64,000 nucleotides of DNA from Modestobacter lapidis (GCA_019779905.1 JABAKE010000001.1:1-64000); one strand, 5' to 3'; shown: positions 27,040-36,037, counted from the first letter of the stretch. Numbers and translations: made by a program. Notes: generated by a model from the sequence alone, not told the origin.

Positions 27040-27364
27040 CGGGGCTCTCCTTCGGCTCGGCGGGTTCGTTGCCATCAGCCTGGGCCGTGGCGCCGACCGT
27101 CTCCAGGGCCGCCGTCGGCCATCCCGACCCCCGATGCGTTGCCGCCGCCCGGCAAAGGCTGCCCACCGGTCGAACGGACCGGTCGACCGTCGTCAGGACG
27201 GCCCGGCGTCTGTGCGGCACGGGCACACGAGCCCGGTTGCTGATGCCCGGCAAGGCAGCGGTGGCCGAGGTGTCCGGCGACGGCAGGCGACCCGGCCGCC
27301 CCTCCCGCCCAGACTGAGACCGACAGGCGCCAGCTGAACAGCCGGCGCGGACTGGGAGGGCACC
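27040..27364. other. Divergent intergenic region, no gene seen
   Basis: This 325-bp region separates the SFPASDPPS gene and the CBS gene and should hold both promoters. It contains two ACCGGT palindromes 13 bases apart near 27166-27185, but no recognised binding motif or RNA. Confidence 0.4.
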
Positions 27365-27895
27365 GTGAGCGTCACCATCGATCGGGAACGCACCACCGTT
27401 GCTGGAACCGACCTCGCCCTGCGGCCGCGGCACGCCACCGTGCGCCCCGTCGCCGTCCCGGCCGGGCCGCAGCGCCGTCGGGTGCCGCGCACGGCCGCCG
27501 ACGTCATGATCCGCTACCCGCTGACCATCGGCCAGAGCGACACGCTGTGGACGGCGTGGGGACGGCTGCGCGGCACGCGCCACCAGCACCTGGTGGTTGT
27601 CGACGACCACCGCCGCCCCGTCGGGGTCCTCGACGAGCGAGCGATCGCGGTGGAGTGGCCGCCGGGGCCGGCGGGTCCTGATCGGGTGCCGGTACACACC
27701 CTGCTCCGCGGACATGCCCGACCCCGAGTCCGCGCCAGTGAGGATCTGGCGAAGGTCGCGCAGGTCATGCTCGGCGCCGGGGCCGACGCGGTGCCCGTCG
27801 TCGACCGGCAGGGGCGCCTGTTCGGGCTGGTGACCCTGTGGCACTACGCCCAGCTCGCCGCCGGCGATCCGAACGTACCTACCGTCGAAACCTGA
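27365..27895 (+). CDS. CBS-domain protein
   Basis: 176 aa from GTG 27365 behind GGGAGGG. A basic N-terminal tail of about 45 residues is followed by two CBS motifs: AADVMIRYPLTIGQSDTLWT with HLVVVDDHRRPVGVLDE, and LAKVAQVMLGAGADAVPVVD with RLFGLVTLWHYA. Such pairs bind adenine nucleotides and usually act as energy sensors. Stand-alone CBS proteins are common beside universal stress proteins in actinobacteria; here only a Usp remnant is nearby. Confidence 0.85.
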   Translation: MSVTIDRERTTVAGTDLALRPRHATVRPVAVPAGPQRRRVPRTAADVMIRYPLTIGQSDTLWTAWGRLRGTRHQHLVVVDDHRRPVGVLDERAIAVEWPPGPAGPDRVPVHTLLRGHARPRVRASEDLAKVAQVMLGAGADAVPVVDRQGRLFGLVTLWHYAQLAAGDPNVPTVET

Positions 27896-27928
27896 CCGTG
27901 CCGCACCAGAACGCTGCCCGCGGCTGCC

Positions 27929-27959
27929 GGTTTCGTCGGCCGCCGCACTCGACGAAACC
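27929..27959. terminator. Bidirectional terminator between convergent genes
   Basis: Perfect 10-bp stem GGTTTCGTCG/CGACGAAACC with an 11-base loop, between the ends of the CBS gene (27895) and the PucR-type gene (28046). AAA/TTT at the stem top suits termination in both directions. Confidence 0.7.
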
Positions 27960-28045
27960 CTGGCGCCAGGGCCTGCATGGCTTCACTCCGCTGGCCGTCC
28001 TCCACGACCGGTGCGCCGACGGCTGAACCAGCTCCTCGCGGCGTG

Positions 28046-29269
28046 TCAGGTGTCGTTCGGCAGCGGGTCGGCCGGCCAGCCGAACAGGCGCGCGCCGAGT
28101 ACGGCGGTGTGCAGCGTGAACCGCTGCTCGGGCTGCGCCACGCTGTACCCGGTCAGCTCGGCCACTCTGGTCAGCCGGTAGGTGACGGTGCGAACCGACA
28201 CGTGCAACCGTCGAGCTGCCTCGGTGGCCACGTCGCCGGCGGTGAAGTACTCGAACAACGTCTCGAGCAGAACCGCCGGCCCACCGCGCACCTGCTCCAG
28301 GGGGCCGAGGACGTCGCGGATCAGGTCCACGATCGCCGCCTGGTCACGGCCCAGCACGCGGTACAGCAGCAGGTCGCTGGCCTGTACCACGTCAGCATCG
28401 AGGTCGAGCCGGTCGGCGAAGACCAACGCTTCACGGGCCTCCTCATACGACCGCGCCACCCCGTACGCGCCGGGGAACGCGCGGCCGGCGGTGACCCGCC
28501 AGCGTTTGCTGCTGGAGAGCTGCCGGAGTGCCCGCTCGATGAACGGGCCGATGTCTGCCGCGCCACCGGACCCCGAAGACGTCGCCGGCTGGGCGGGGAG
28601 GACGGCGACCAGCCGACCGTCCTTGATGGCCACCAGCACGTCGCGGTCGCCGAAGTGGGCGACGACGGCCCGCTCCAGGTCGATGGCCGCGCGGTCCATG
28701 CCGTGGGTGTCCTCGCGGAGCGCGGCCAGCGCGACATGGTGTGACTTCCCCAGGTCGATGCCGAACGGTTCGGCCCGCTCGACCAGGCGCGCGACGTCGG
28801 CATCGCCGCGCAGCAGATCATCGACGAACTCCGCTCGCAGGGCCTCCTCGTGCCGGATCATGTCGCGCCGCTCGGAGGTGTGGCCGTCGACGAGCGCCCC
28901 GATCGCGTCGTCCAGGACCCGCAGCACCGCCTCCGCCGCCGACCGGACCGCTTCCGGGTCCTGGGAGCGGGCGATGACAGGCAACTGTCGCCACATCCGC
29001 CAGGCCGCGGACAGGTACAGGTCCACCGCGGCTGATGCGCCGACGCCGCGTCGGGCCGCCTGACGCCCGGACTCCTGCACGGCCTCCAGCTCCCAGGACT
29101 GCGGGCGTCGCCCGTTCCGGGCGGCGTGCGCGAGCATCGGCAGGTATCCCCCGAGCAGCTCCGCGGGAGCCCCCGAGGCCGACGCCGCGGACGCCGCGAC
29201 GGTGTCCAGCCACGCGTCGCTGTCTGGCGAGGGCTGCCCACCGCCGCCACGTCCGCCTACAGCAGCCAC
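28046..29269 (-). CDS. PucR/CdaR-type transcriptional regulator
   Basis: 407 aa. N-terminal helical RsbRD-like part (about 20-150, WRMWRQLPVIARSQDPEAV), a GGDEF-like middle domain typical of PucR proteins (VALAALREDT to SYEEAREALVFADRL), and the C-terminal PucR helix-turn-helix, LETLFEYFTAGDVATEAARR followed by LHVSVRTVTYRLTRV. Length fits the family. Targets cannot be read from the context; neighbours are a DUF2510 protein and a broken oxidoreductase. Confidence 0.85.
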   Translation of the reverse strand: MAAVGGRGGGGQPSPDSDAWLDTVAASAASASGAPAELLGGYLPMLAHAARNGRRPQSWELEAVQESGRQAARRGVGASAAVDLYLSAAWRMWRQLPVIARSQDPEAVRSAAEAVLRVLDDAIGALVDGHTSERRDMIRHEEALRAEFVDDLLRGDADVARLVERAEPFGIDLGKSHHVALAALREDTHGMDRAAIDLERAVVAHFGDRDVLVAIKDGRLVAVLPAQPATSSGSGGAADIGPFIERALRQLSSSKRWRVTAGRAFPGAYGVARSYEEAREALVFADRLDLDADVVQASDLLLYRVLGRDQAAIVDLIRDVLGPLEQVRGGPAVLLETLFEYFTAGDVATEAARRLHVSVRTVTYRLTRVAELTGYSVAQPEQRFTLHTAVLGARLFGWPADPLPNDT

Positions 29270-29405
29270 CGTGACCTCCTCCTACCCGGACAGGCCAGTG
29301 TCGACCGCGCCGTCAACGGGCACCGTACGAGCATCACGGGCTGGCCGTGCCGGGCTGCCGGGCCAACCGGCGATGTTCTGCGCGACGCCCACGGGTCCGG
29401 TTCCG

Positions 29406-29445
29406 CGGAGCGGGTCGAACGGCGCCAGGTCCTCGGGGCTTCGCC
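29406..29445 (-). pseudogene. Possible remnant of a DadA-like C-terminus
   Basis: The minus strand encodes GEAP in one frame and EDLAPFDPLR in the next, together matching the end of the intact DadA-like protein at 21780-23057 (GEAPAELAPFDPLR). Only about 14 residues remain. Chance similarity is possible. Confidence 0.3.
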
Positions 29446-29547
29446 TTCGGCCGGGAGCGCCCCCCTCGATCGGGTCGTCACTCCTGGGCGGGCAGGACAC
29501 AGGCAACTAGCCTCCCGAGCCAACAGCCACGACCACGGGGGAATACC

Positions 29548-29877
29548 ATGGGACTGACCCGCAAGCTGCTGTCCGTGTCCACGTTGGGCGCCGTCGACAT
29601 GCGCTCCGACAAGGAGAGAACGGCCAGGTACACCCAGGCCACGAAGAAGGAAGCCAAGAAGCAGACCGAACTCCTGCGCCAGCAGACGCGGGCGGCCCAG
29701 CAGGCGGCAGCGGCGGCTCAGCGACAGCCTGTGGCGCAGCCCGTGCCGCCGCAGTCGGCACCGCCGCCTGGCTTCTTCCACGACCCGCAGGGCGGCCAGT
29801 TCCTGCGGTGGTGGGACGGCATCCAGTGGACTGACATGACCCAGCCGCTCGCCCCCCGGCCAGGCGACGGCAGCTGA
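29548..29877 (+). CDS. DUF2510 domain protein
   Basis: 109 aa from ATG 29548. The N-terminal half is a basic, Gln/Ala-rich helix (KKEAKKQTELLRQQTRAAQQ) that may form a coiled coil; the C-terminal end PPGFFHDPQGGQFLRWWDG with IQWTDMTQPL is the DUF2510 (PGWYpDP...RWWDG..WT) domain common in actinobacteria, usually attached to membrane or secreted proteins. No membrane segment is visible here. A clear terminator hairpin follows at 29892. Confidence 0.8.
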   Translation: MGLTRKLLSVSTLGAVDMRSDKERTARYTQATKKEAKKQTELLRQQTRAAQQAAAAAQRQPVAQPVPPQSAPPPGFFHDPQGGQFLRWWDGIQWTDMTQPLAPRPGDGS

Positions 29878-29891
29878 GTTCAGACCCGAAT

Positions 29892-29932
29892 GAGCGCCCC
29901 ACTCCTCCGAACGCGACGGGGATGGGGCGCTC
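29892..29932 (+). terminator. Terminator hairpin after the DUF2510 gene
   Basis: Perfect 10-bp stem GAGCGCCCCA/TGGGGCGCTC with a 21-base loop, 15 bases after the stop at 29877, followed by TTCC. Confidence 0.7.
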
Positions 29933-29940
29933 TTCCGTTG

Positions 29941-30162
29941 AGGGCCTACGACAGTTGGATCGCCCACGGCCTGCCCGTCGGCAGCCCGCAACGCGTCATC
30001 GACGCCATCATGCGCCGCGTCGAACTCCTCGGTATCGACCGCTTCACCGGCCAGATCGACGTCGGCAACCCACCGTGGACGATGACCCTCGACTCGCTCG
30101 AGCTCTACATGAGTGAGGTCGCCCCCGTGCTCGGGCGCGGGACCGCAGCGGTGCCCTCATGA
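29941..30162 (+). pseudogene. C-terminal remnant of a luciferase-like (LLM) flavin oxidoreductase
   Basis: The open frame encodes GSPQRVIDAIMRRVELLGID, RFTGQIDVGNPPWTMTLDSL and ELYMSEVAPVL, which matches the end of F420/FMN-dependent LLM-class oxidoreductases (GSP-x-V-I-x-I... ELF-x-x-EVAP). The first about 270 residues are absent: upstream is a terminator hairpin. It is a truncated relic although about 70 codons remain open. Confidence 0.6.
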
Positions 30163-30329
30163 CCACGGTCGGCATGTTCGTGCGGCGGGTCCGGTGACTC
30201 CTCGGATCGGCTGCGGGTCGTTCGATCGGGCCGACTGCGTTACGGCACGGGTCGCCGGCGGGTAGTGGCCGCGGAGGTGGACACGGACAGCGGCTGCTCG
30301 AGCGCTGCGGGCGGAGGGCGGAACGGACG

Positions 30330-30845
30330 ATGCGGACGACAGCGGCGCGGGGAGCGGCGGCCGGCGCGGTGGGTGTGCTCGCGATGGACGTGGTCACCTG
30401 GGCGATGTACCGGCGCGAGAGCAGGCTGGACCTGCTCCGGGAGAAACGCGCCCGCCGGTACGGCAAGGACACCGCGCACGCGATGGTCCGGCGCCTCACC
30501 AGGGCGGCCGGCAGCCGAGCGGGAGCCACCGAACCCAACGCTGCCGGCATCGCCGTCCACTACGGGCTCGGGATGGGCCCGGGGCTGCTGTACGCCCACC
30601 AGCGACACCAGCACCCCTGGCTGCGCGCGGGGAGCGGCGCGCTGTACGGGCTGCTGCTGTCCATCGTCAACGACGAGATCGCCGCACCGCTGCTGCGTGT
30701 CGCCGGCCCGCCGGGCGCCTACCCCGTGAAGGCCCACGTTCGTGGCCTGGTCGGGCACCTCGTGCTGGGCATGGCGACCGAGGCCGCCCTGAACGCGATC
30801 GACGACCGGAAGGCTGCGCAACCAGCTGGTGACACCGCGGAGTGA
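30330..30845 (+). CDS. Small integral membrane protein, unknown (YagU/DUF1440-like pattern)
   Basis: 171 aa. Hydrophobic stretches at about 8-27 (GAAAGAVGVLAMDVVTWAMY), 72-92, 97-116 and 142-160 suggest four membrane helices. The Gly-rich first helix with MD..TW and the GIAVHYGLGMGPGLLYA motif resemble YagU/DUF1440-type inner membrane proteins; the match is by eye. It is convergent with the phosphatase gene that follows. Confidence 0.6.
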   Translation: MRTTAARGAAAGAVGVLAMDVVTWAMYRRESRLDLLREKRARRYGKDTAHAMVRRLTRAAGSRAGATEPNAAGIAVHYGLGMGPGLLYAHQRHQHPWLRAGSGALYGLLLSIVNDEIAAPLLRVAGPPGAYPVKAHVRGLVGHLVLGMATEAALNAIDDRKAAQPAGDTAE

Positions 30846-30884
30846 CGTGCTGCTCGGCGATCAGCTCCCTGGCGCAGCCGCGGG

Positions 30885-32585
30885 TCAGCGGGTCGAGGCG
30901 TCGGCGGGAACGGTCGGTGGCACGCGCTGCGGACCGGCTTCGGCCGGCCGGGGACGGTCCTGACGGTGCAGCCGGATGGCGACGAGAGCGACGTCGTCAT
31001 CGGGCGTTCCTTCGACCAGCCGATCGATGAGCTGGTCGCACAGGTCGTCGAGGGGAAGGCCGGCGAGCTCGTGGGCGGCAGCGCGCAGCCGGCTCATGCC
31101 CTCGTCCAGGTCGCGGTCCCGGCGTTCGAAGAGGCCGTCGGTGTAGAGCAGCACGGTGGTGCCCCGGTCGAGACTGACGACGGACTCACTGCGCTCGGTG
31201 TGGTGATCCACCCCCAGCATCAGTTCCCCGCGCCAGCTGGCCAGCTCGGCGAGGGTGCCATCGGGCTGGATGACCAGCGGTGGAGGGTGGCCGGCGTTCG
31301 CCCACCGCATGCGGGTGATGCCACGGTCCAGTTCTGAGTCGCACTGCTCGAACCGGGCGATCGCGACCGTGGCGTAGGTGTGCAGCTCGAGCTGGGTCAT
31401 CGCGGCGTCGAGCTGGGTGAGCAGCTCGGCGGGCCCGGCGTCGCCGGTGACGGCGATGCCGCGCAGCATGCTGCGCAGCTGGCCCATGGCGGCGGCGGCC
31501 GCGGTGTCGTGACCGACGACGTCGCCGATGACCAGATTGGTGGCCCCACCGGGCTGGAGGAACGCGTCATACCAGTCGCCGCCTACCCGGGCGGCCTCGG
31601 CGGCCGGCAGGTACCGGACGGCGACCTGGGCGTGGTCGGGCTCGGGCGGAGCCGTGAGCATGCTGCGCTGCAGCTCCTGGGCGAGTCGGCGCTGCTGGTG
31701 GTACAGCCGGGCGCTGTCCAGCGCCAGGCCGGCCCGGGCGGCGATCTCGGTCGCAGTGGCCAGGTCCGCGGCGTCGACCGCGCGGTGCCGGTCCCGAACC
31801 AGGGTGAGGGCCCCCAGCACGTTCCCGCGGCCACGCAGCGGCAGCACGGTGATGCTTCCGGGGCCCAGCAGCTCCAGCAGCTCGCGGGCGGCCCCGGTCG
31901 CGACGGCGTCCAGCCGTGCACCGGTGAGCTCGTCGGCCGAGAGGGTGACCGGGGCGGCGGTGCTCACCGCCCGCAGCAGGGGGGCCGTCGCCGGGAAGGC
32001 CTCCAGGGCCGCTTCCGCGTAGTGCCGCACCAGCGGGCTCCGAGCCGGGTCGGCGTGCCAACCGCCGGCATGGCGCCAGCTGCCGTCCTCGGCCACCAGG
32101 GTGATCGTGCACCAACTGGCCAGCGTGGGAACCAGCAAGCGGGGGATGCGCCCGACCGTCATCGGCGCATCCAGCGTGGCGGCCAGCTCGTCACCGACGC
32201 GAGCCAGCAGCGCCAGCCGCTCCTGGGCCTGCCGCCGGGTGGTGGTCTCGGTGAAGTAGAGCCAGAGGCCCTGGGGCGTGGGGACGGCGTGCACCTCGAA
32301 CCACTGGTTGAGCGGCTCCGGCGAGAACGCTTCCACCGTCTGCGGCTGCCTGGTGGCGACCACCTCCTGGTAGGCGCGGCCGAACTCGTTGTCGACGTTC
32401 CCGGGGAACGCCTCCCAGTACGACCGCCCGACGAGCTCGTCCCGGGAGTGGCCGACCATCGCCTCACCCGCGGCGTTGATGTACCGCACCACCCAGTCGG
32501 TGTCGAGCTCGATGAGCCCGACCGGCATCGACTCGAGGGTCTGCTCGCCCTCGTCGGTGTCACCGGTTCGCCACCAGCGCGCCAC
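30885..32585 (-). CDS. PAS-GAF-SpoIIE (PP2C-type) phosphatase
   Basis: 566 aa, cytoplasmic. PAS domain at about 15-125 (MPVGLIELDTDWVVRYINAA), GAF domain at about 135-290, SpoIIE/PPM phosphatase at about 310-540 with VGGDWYDAF, VIGDVVGHD and VLLYTDGLFERRD, which carry the metal-binding Asp residues. Such proteins dephosphorylate STAS antagonists and release a sigma factor through partner switching. The PAS/GAF part is the likely signal input (light, redox or small molecule). No STAS gene is directly beside it, but one lies at 34427. Confidence 0.92.
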   Translation of the reverse strand: MARWWRTGDTDEGEQTLESMPVGLIELDTDWVVRYINAAGEAMVGHSRDELVGRSYWEAFPGNVDNEFGRAYQEVVATRQPQTVEAFSPEPLNQWFEVHAVPTPQGLWLYFTETTTRRQAQERLALLARVGDELAATLDAPMTVGRIPRLLVPTLASWCTITLVAEDGSWRHAGGWHADPARSPLVRHYAEAALEAFPATAPLLRAVSTAAPVTLSADELTGARLDAVATGAARELLELLGPGSITVLPLRGRGNVLGALTLVRDRHRAVDAADLATATEIAARAGLALDSARLYHQQRRLAQELQRSMLTAPPEPDHAQVAVRYLPAAEAARVGGDWYDAFLQPGGATNLVIGDVVGHDTAAAAAMGQLRSMLRGIAVTGDAGPAELLTQLDAAMTQLELHTYATVAIARFEQCDSELDRGITRMRWANAGHPPPLVIQPDGTLAELASWRGELMLGVDHHTERSESVVSLDRGTTVLLYTDGLFERRDRDLDEGMSRLRAAAHELAGLPLDDLCDQLIDRLVEGTPDDDVALVAIRLHRQDRPRPAEAGPQRVPPTVPADASTR

Positions 32586-32882
32586 AGCACCTCTTCGCGG
32601 TCAAGGTCCGCCGCTGTAGGGACGGTCCGTCGTCGGTGGGGATCATGCCAGCGTCGGCGCCGGCGACGCCGCCGAGCAGGATCCCTCGGATGCCGGACGA
32701 GCAGCGCGGCGCAGGTCATGCCTGCGCCCGAGCAGTCCGGTGCTCGAGCTCGCGCCCCGGGGGCGGCTCGCGGGCGATCTCGGGCGATCTCGGGCGGGCG
32801 CCGGCGGCGTCGTGTCGACGCGCACCTGACCGACGGCGAGGTCCCCGGGCTGCCTGCGCGCGGGGGATAGGGTCGCCCCGAC
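32586..32882. other. Divergent promoter region of two phosphatase genes
   Basis: About 297 bases separating the two SpoIIE-type genes. GGGCGATCTCGGGCGATCTCGG (two GCGATCTCGG units in tandem near 32768-32790) is the only visible repeat; no gene is supported. Confidence 0.4.
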
Positions 32883-34436
32883 ATGCTCAAGCCCGCGCCT
32901 CGCCCGCTCAGCGTCGTCGTCGCGCTGCTGCTGCTGGTGACCACGGTGGCACTGAGCTTCCTCACCTGGCAGGCCAACGCCAACAGCGAGCAGAGCCTGC
33001 TCCGCCGTCAGCTCGCCCAGGTCGGCACGCTGCTCGGCAACGAGGCGACGGTCCTCCAGGTCCAGCTGGCCGACATGGGGCTGGTGGCCACCGCCACCGA
33101 GGCGGACCCAGGAGCGTTCGCCCGGTTCGCCGACCGGCAGCTGGACGAGACCGGCCAGTCGCTCTCGTTGTGGCGGGTCGCCGACGGGCAGGCCGAACAA
33201 CTGGCTCAGCAGGGGGTCCCGCCGCTGCTACCGGAGGACGGAGCGGACTCCCTCGCCGGGCTGCAGCCGACCGGGGAGCTGGTGATGCTGGGCATCCTTC
33301 CGGGACAGCCGGACCGGCTGGCGTACGCGCTGATGCCGGCCGAGCCCAACACCGACCTGGTGGTCTACGCCGAGGCACCGCTGCCGCCGGACCGCCGGCT
33401 GACCGTGCCGGAGGGCTCGCCGCTGTCCGCGCTCGACCTCGCGATCTACCTCGGTGAGGATGGCGAGCCCGAGAATCTGCTGCAGTCGACCGTGCCCATC
33501 CCCATCCGCGGGACCACCGAGACGACGACGGTGCCGTTCGGGAACACCTCGCTCACCGTCGTCGGCGCCTCCCGGACCCACCTGACCGGTGCCCTGTCCG
33601 CCGCCCTGCCCTGGATCGTGCTCGGCGTCGGCGGCGTGCTCGCCGTCGGCGGGGGGATGACGCTCGAGTACGTGTCCCGGCGCCGGGCCGTCGCCGAGCG
33701 GCTGGCCGCCGAGAACGAGCGGCTGTACCGCCAGCAGCGCGGCATCGCCGGAACGCTCCAGCACGCGCTGCTGCCGGTCGTCCCGGAGATCCGCGGCGTC
33801 GAGGTCGCTGCCCGCTACGTCGCGGGCGTGGACGAGCTCGAGGTCGGCGGCGACTGGTACGACGTCATCGCCCGTGGCCCCGGCTGCTGCGTGTTCGTCG
33901 TCGGCGACGTCTCCGGTCGGGGGCTGCCCGCGGCGACGACGATGGCCGCGTTGCGCTTCGCCGTCCGCGCCTACGTCGCCGAGGGGCATGACATCGAGGA
34001 GGTGCTGTCCCGGCTGCGCGGCCTGCTCGACATCGGGACCGACCACCAGTTCGCCACCGTGCTCCTCGGCGAGCTCGATGCGACCGTCGGTCGGTTGCGC
34101 CTGGTCTCTGCCGGGCACTTCGCTCCGGTGCTGGTCACCGACGGTCGGGCGACGATGCTGGACTGCCCGGTCGCTCCGCCGGTCGGCGTGTCGGCTGCCA
34201 GACCGGCGCCGGCCACGGTGGTGCCCGTGACCACGGCGGCCACGCTCGTGGCCTTCACCGACGGTGCGGTGGAGCGCCGGGGAGAGACCATCGACACCGG
34301 CCTGGAGAGGTTGCGGGCCGCCGCGGCCGATGCCGGGTCGAGGCCCCTGGAGGGGATGCTGGACGATCTGCTCGGCGAGCTCGTCACCGAGGGGAACAAG
34401 GACGACACCGTGCTGCTGGGGTTGCGATGGAGTTGA
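32883..34436 (+). CDS. Membrane-bound sensor SpoIIE-type phosphatase
   Basis: 517 aa. A membrane helix at about 9-28 (LSVVVALLLLVTTVALSFLT), an extracytoplasmic sensor region (30-235), a second helix at about 238-262, then a short coiled stretch and a PPM phosphatase domain with VGGDWYDVI, VVGDVSGRGLPAAT and LVAFTDGAVERRG. This arrangement is an RsbU/RsbP-like phosphatase responding to an external signal. The next two genes encode its expected STAS substrate and anti-sigma kinase, and the first overlaps it by 10 bases, so a complete partner-switching module is present without an adjacent sigma-factor gene. Confidence 0.92.
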   Translation: MLKPAPRPLSVVVALLLLVTTVALSFLTWQANANSEQSLLRRQLAQVGTLLGNEATVLQVQLADMGLVATATEADPGAFARFADRQLDETGQSLSLWRVADGQAEQLAQQGVPPLLPEDGADSLAGLQPTGELVMLGILPGQPDRLAYALMPAEPNTDLVVYAEAPLPPDRRLTVPEGSPLSALDLAIYLGEDGEPENLLQSTVPIPIRGTTETTTVPFGNTSLTVVGASRTHLTGALSAALPWIVLGVGGVLAVGGGMTLEYVSRRRAVAERLAAENERLYRQQRGIAGTLQHALLPVVPEIRGVEVAARYVAGVDELEVGGDWYDVIARGPGCCVFVVGDVSGRGLPAATTMAALRFAVRAYVAEGHDIEEVLSRLRGLLDIGTDHQFATVLLGELDATVGRLRLVSAGHFAPVLVTDGRATMLDCPVAPPVGVSAARPAPATVVPVTTAATLVAFTDGAVERRGETIDTGLERLRAAAADAGSRPLEGMLDDLLGELVTEGNKDDTVLLGLRWS

Positions 34437-34750
34437 CCGGTGGGTCGCGGGCGCGGCTCGACGTCTCCACGGGCACCGGGGGCAGCCTGATGGTCGAGCT
34501 GGCCGGCGAGCTCGACCTCGCCAGCCTGCCGGACGTGGCCGCGCCGCTGGACGGGCTGCTGGCCCGCCGGCCGCAGCCAGTGGTGCTGGAGCTCACCGAC
34601 CTGACCTTCCTCGATTCCTCCGGGGTCGCGGTGCTCGTCCGGATCGCCAACCACTTCCAGCAGGTGCGGACCCGTTCGGCCACCGAGCCGGTGCGCCGGG
34701 TCATCGAGGTCCTGGGCCTGGCCGGCCGCTTCGGCCTGGACGGGGCCTGA
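34427..34750 (+). CDS. STAS-domain anti-sigma factor antagonist
   Basis: 107 aa. LMVELAGELDLASLPDVAAP and LELTDLTFLDSSGVAVLVRI are the RsbV/SpoIIAA pattern, with the phosphorylatable Ser in LDSSG. It overlaps the upstream phosphatase gene and precedes an RsbW-like gene by one base, so the three are one operon. The phosphatase would dephosphorylate this protein, letting it sequester the anti-sigma kinase. Confidence 0.92.
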   Translation: MELTGGSRARLDVSTGTGGSLMVELAGELDLASLPDVAAPLDGLLARRPQPVVLELTDLTFLDSSGVAVLVRIANHFQQVRTRSATEPVRRVIEVLGLAGRFGLDGA

Positions 34751-34751
34751 G

Positions 34752-35147
34752 ATGCCCGCCCAGACGTTCCCCGCGTGGCCGGGCTCGGTACCGGCCGCAC
34801 GCCGCTACGTCACCGAGGCGCTGGACCAGGTACCCGTGGCCCTGTGCCAGACCGCGGCGCTGCTGGTCTCCGAGCTCGCGACCAATGCCGTGCGTCATGC
34901 CGGCGGGGGCGGGTTCGTCGTGGAGTTCCAGCTGTTCCCGGACGAGGGGCGGCTGTGGATCGGCGTCACGGACACCGACCCCGGGCTCCCCGTGCTGCGG
35001 ACGCCCGCGGTCACCTCCGAGCACGGGCGCGGGCTGCAGCTGGTCAGCGCGCTGACCGAACGCTGGGGCACCCGCCGGCGTCGGTCCACCACCGAGAAGA
35101 CCGTCTGGTTCGAACTGCGCTACGCGCCCCTCGCCCCGCCGGAGTGA
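34752..35147 (+). CDS. RsbW-like anti-sigma factor / ATP-binding kinase
   Basis: 131 aa GHKL ATPase: N box LVSELATNAVRHAG, G1 box VTDTDPGLP, G2 box SEHGRGLQLVSALTERWG. It fits HATPase_c_2 proteins that bind a sigma factor or phosphorylate an STAS antagonist. It is the third gene of the partner-switching operon. Confidence 0.92.
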   Translation: MPAQTFPAWPGSVPAARRYVTEALDQVPVALCQTAALLVSELATNAVRHAGGGGFVVEFQLFPDEGRLWIGVTDTDPGLPVLRTPAVTSEHGRGLQLVSALTERWGTRRRRSTTEKTVWFELRYAPLAPPE

Positions 35148-35163
35148 CCGCGGGCGCCCGGCG

Positions 35164-35970
35164 TCAGCCCGAGTGCCGCTCCAGCACCGTGCGGACGTAG
35201 CCGTCCGCCGGTGCGGCGAGCGCGTCGTGCGCCCGGACGAACAGGTCGTGCGCGGTGCGCCCCGGCCAACCCTCGGGCAGCAGCTCCGCGGGGAGGTCGG
35301 GGTCGCGGAAGGGGAAGGTGCGGTAGGAGGAGACCAGCTGCACCCGCAGCCGCAACGCGTCCCGGCCCGCCATGCCGGCCAGGGCGTCGACCGGCGGGAG
35401 CGCCCGGAGCGACTCCACCAGTTCTGCGTAGTCCCGGCCCAGCCCGTCGAGGTCCCAGCAGCGGGCGGCCATCTCGCGGTCGCCGTCCCGCCCCCGGGTG
35501 CGGCAGGTGAGCAGGTCCAGGCGGAGGGCCGAGGTCTCGCCGAGTGCCCGGTCGACGTCGTCCAGCCGGGGGTGGGGGCTGACCCAGGTGGCGGCCGCCA
35601 GCGGACCGAACCCGAGCCAGGTGAGGGTGCGGCGTAGGCGTTCCCGTTCGGGGCGATCGGGCTCCGCGACGCCGTAGATCACCATGCGCCACTCGCCGTC
35701 CCAGGGTTCGCGCCGCCGGTCGAAGATGCGGGTGCGCCCCTCGTCGAGCAGCCGCCAGCTCTGCTGCGTCAGGGAGTAGATGGTGGGCCGGCCGTCCCGG
35801 CGGGTGTCGAACCAGCCCTCCCGGCGCATCCGGGCCAGCACCACGCGGGTGGTGCTCTCGCCGACGCCGAAGACCTCGAGCAGTTCGCTCAGCGCCTGCA
35901 GCCGGGCTTCACCACCGGTGTAGCGCAGGTGGTCGCCGAAGAGGTCGAAGACGATGGTGCGGGGCTTCAC
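35164..35970 (-). CDS. PaaX-family transcriptional regulator
   Basis: 268 aa. N-terminal winged helix TIVFDLFGDHLRYTGGEARL ... LSELLEVFGVGESTTRVVLA and the PaaX signature RMRREGWFDTRRDGRPTIYS, followed by the PaaX central and C-terminal domains (EWRMVIYGVAEPDRPERERL). PaaX regulators sense aryl-CoA thioesters, classically phenylacetyl-CoA. Here it is divergent from the salicylyl-CoA-type operon rather than from the paa genes at 54-59 kb, so its effector may be a hydroxybenzoyl-CoA or related thioester. Confidence 0.9.
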   Translation of the reverse strand: MKPRTIVFDLFGDHLRYTGGEARLQALSELLEVFGVGESTTRVVLARMRREGWFDTRRDGRPTIYSLTQQSWRLLDEGRTRIFDRRREPWDGEWRMVIYGVAEPDRPERERLRRTLTWLGFGPLAAATWVSPHPRLDDVDRALGETSALRLDLLTCRTRGRDGDREMAARCWDLDGLGRDYAELVESLRALPPVDALAGMAGRDALRLRVQLVSSYRTFPFRDPDLPAELLPEGWPGRTAHDLFVRAHDALAAPADGYVRTVLERHSG

Positions 35971-36022
35971 GCTGGCCGGCCTCTCGGGGGGCGGGTGTGC
36001 TGGGATGGGCTTTGTGCCAGTA

Positions 36023-36037
36023 TGACGTCACACGTCA
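36023..36037. promoter_or_regulatory. Inverted repeat in the paaX-like/hydroxylase intergenic region
   Basis: TGACGT-CAC-ACGTCA, perfect 6-bp arms with a 3-base spacer, in the 96-base gap between the divergent PaaX-type regulator and the hydroxylase gene. A second, wider pair TGGGATG (36001-36007)/CATCCCA (36051-36057) surrounds it. It is a good candidate operator for the regulator. Confidence 0.6.
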
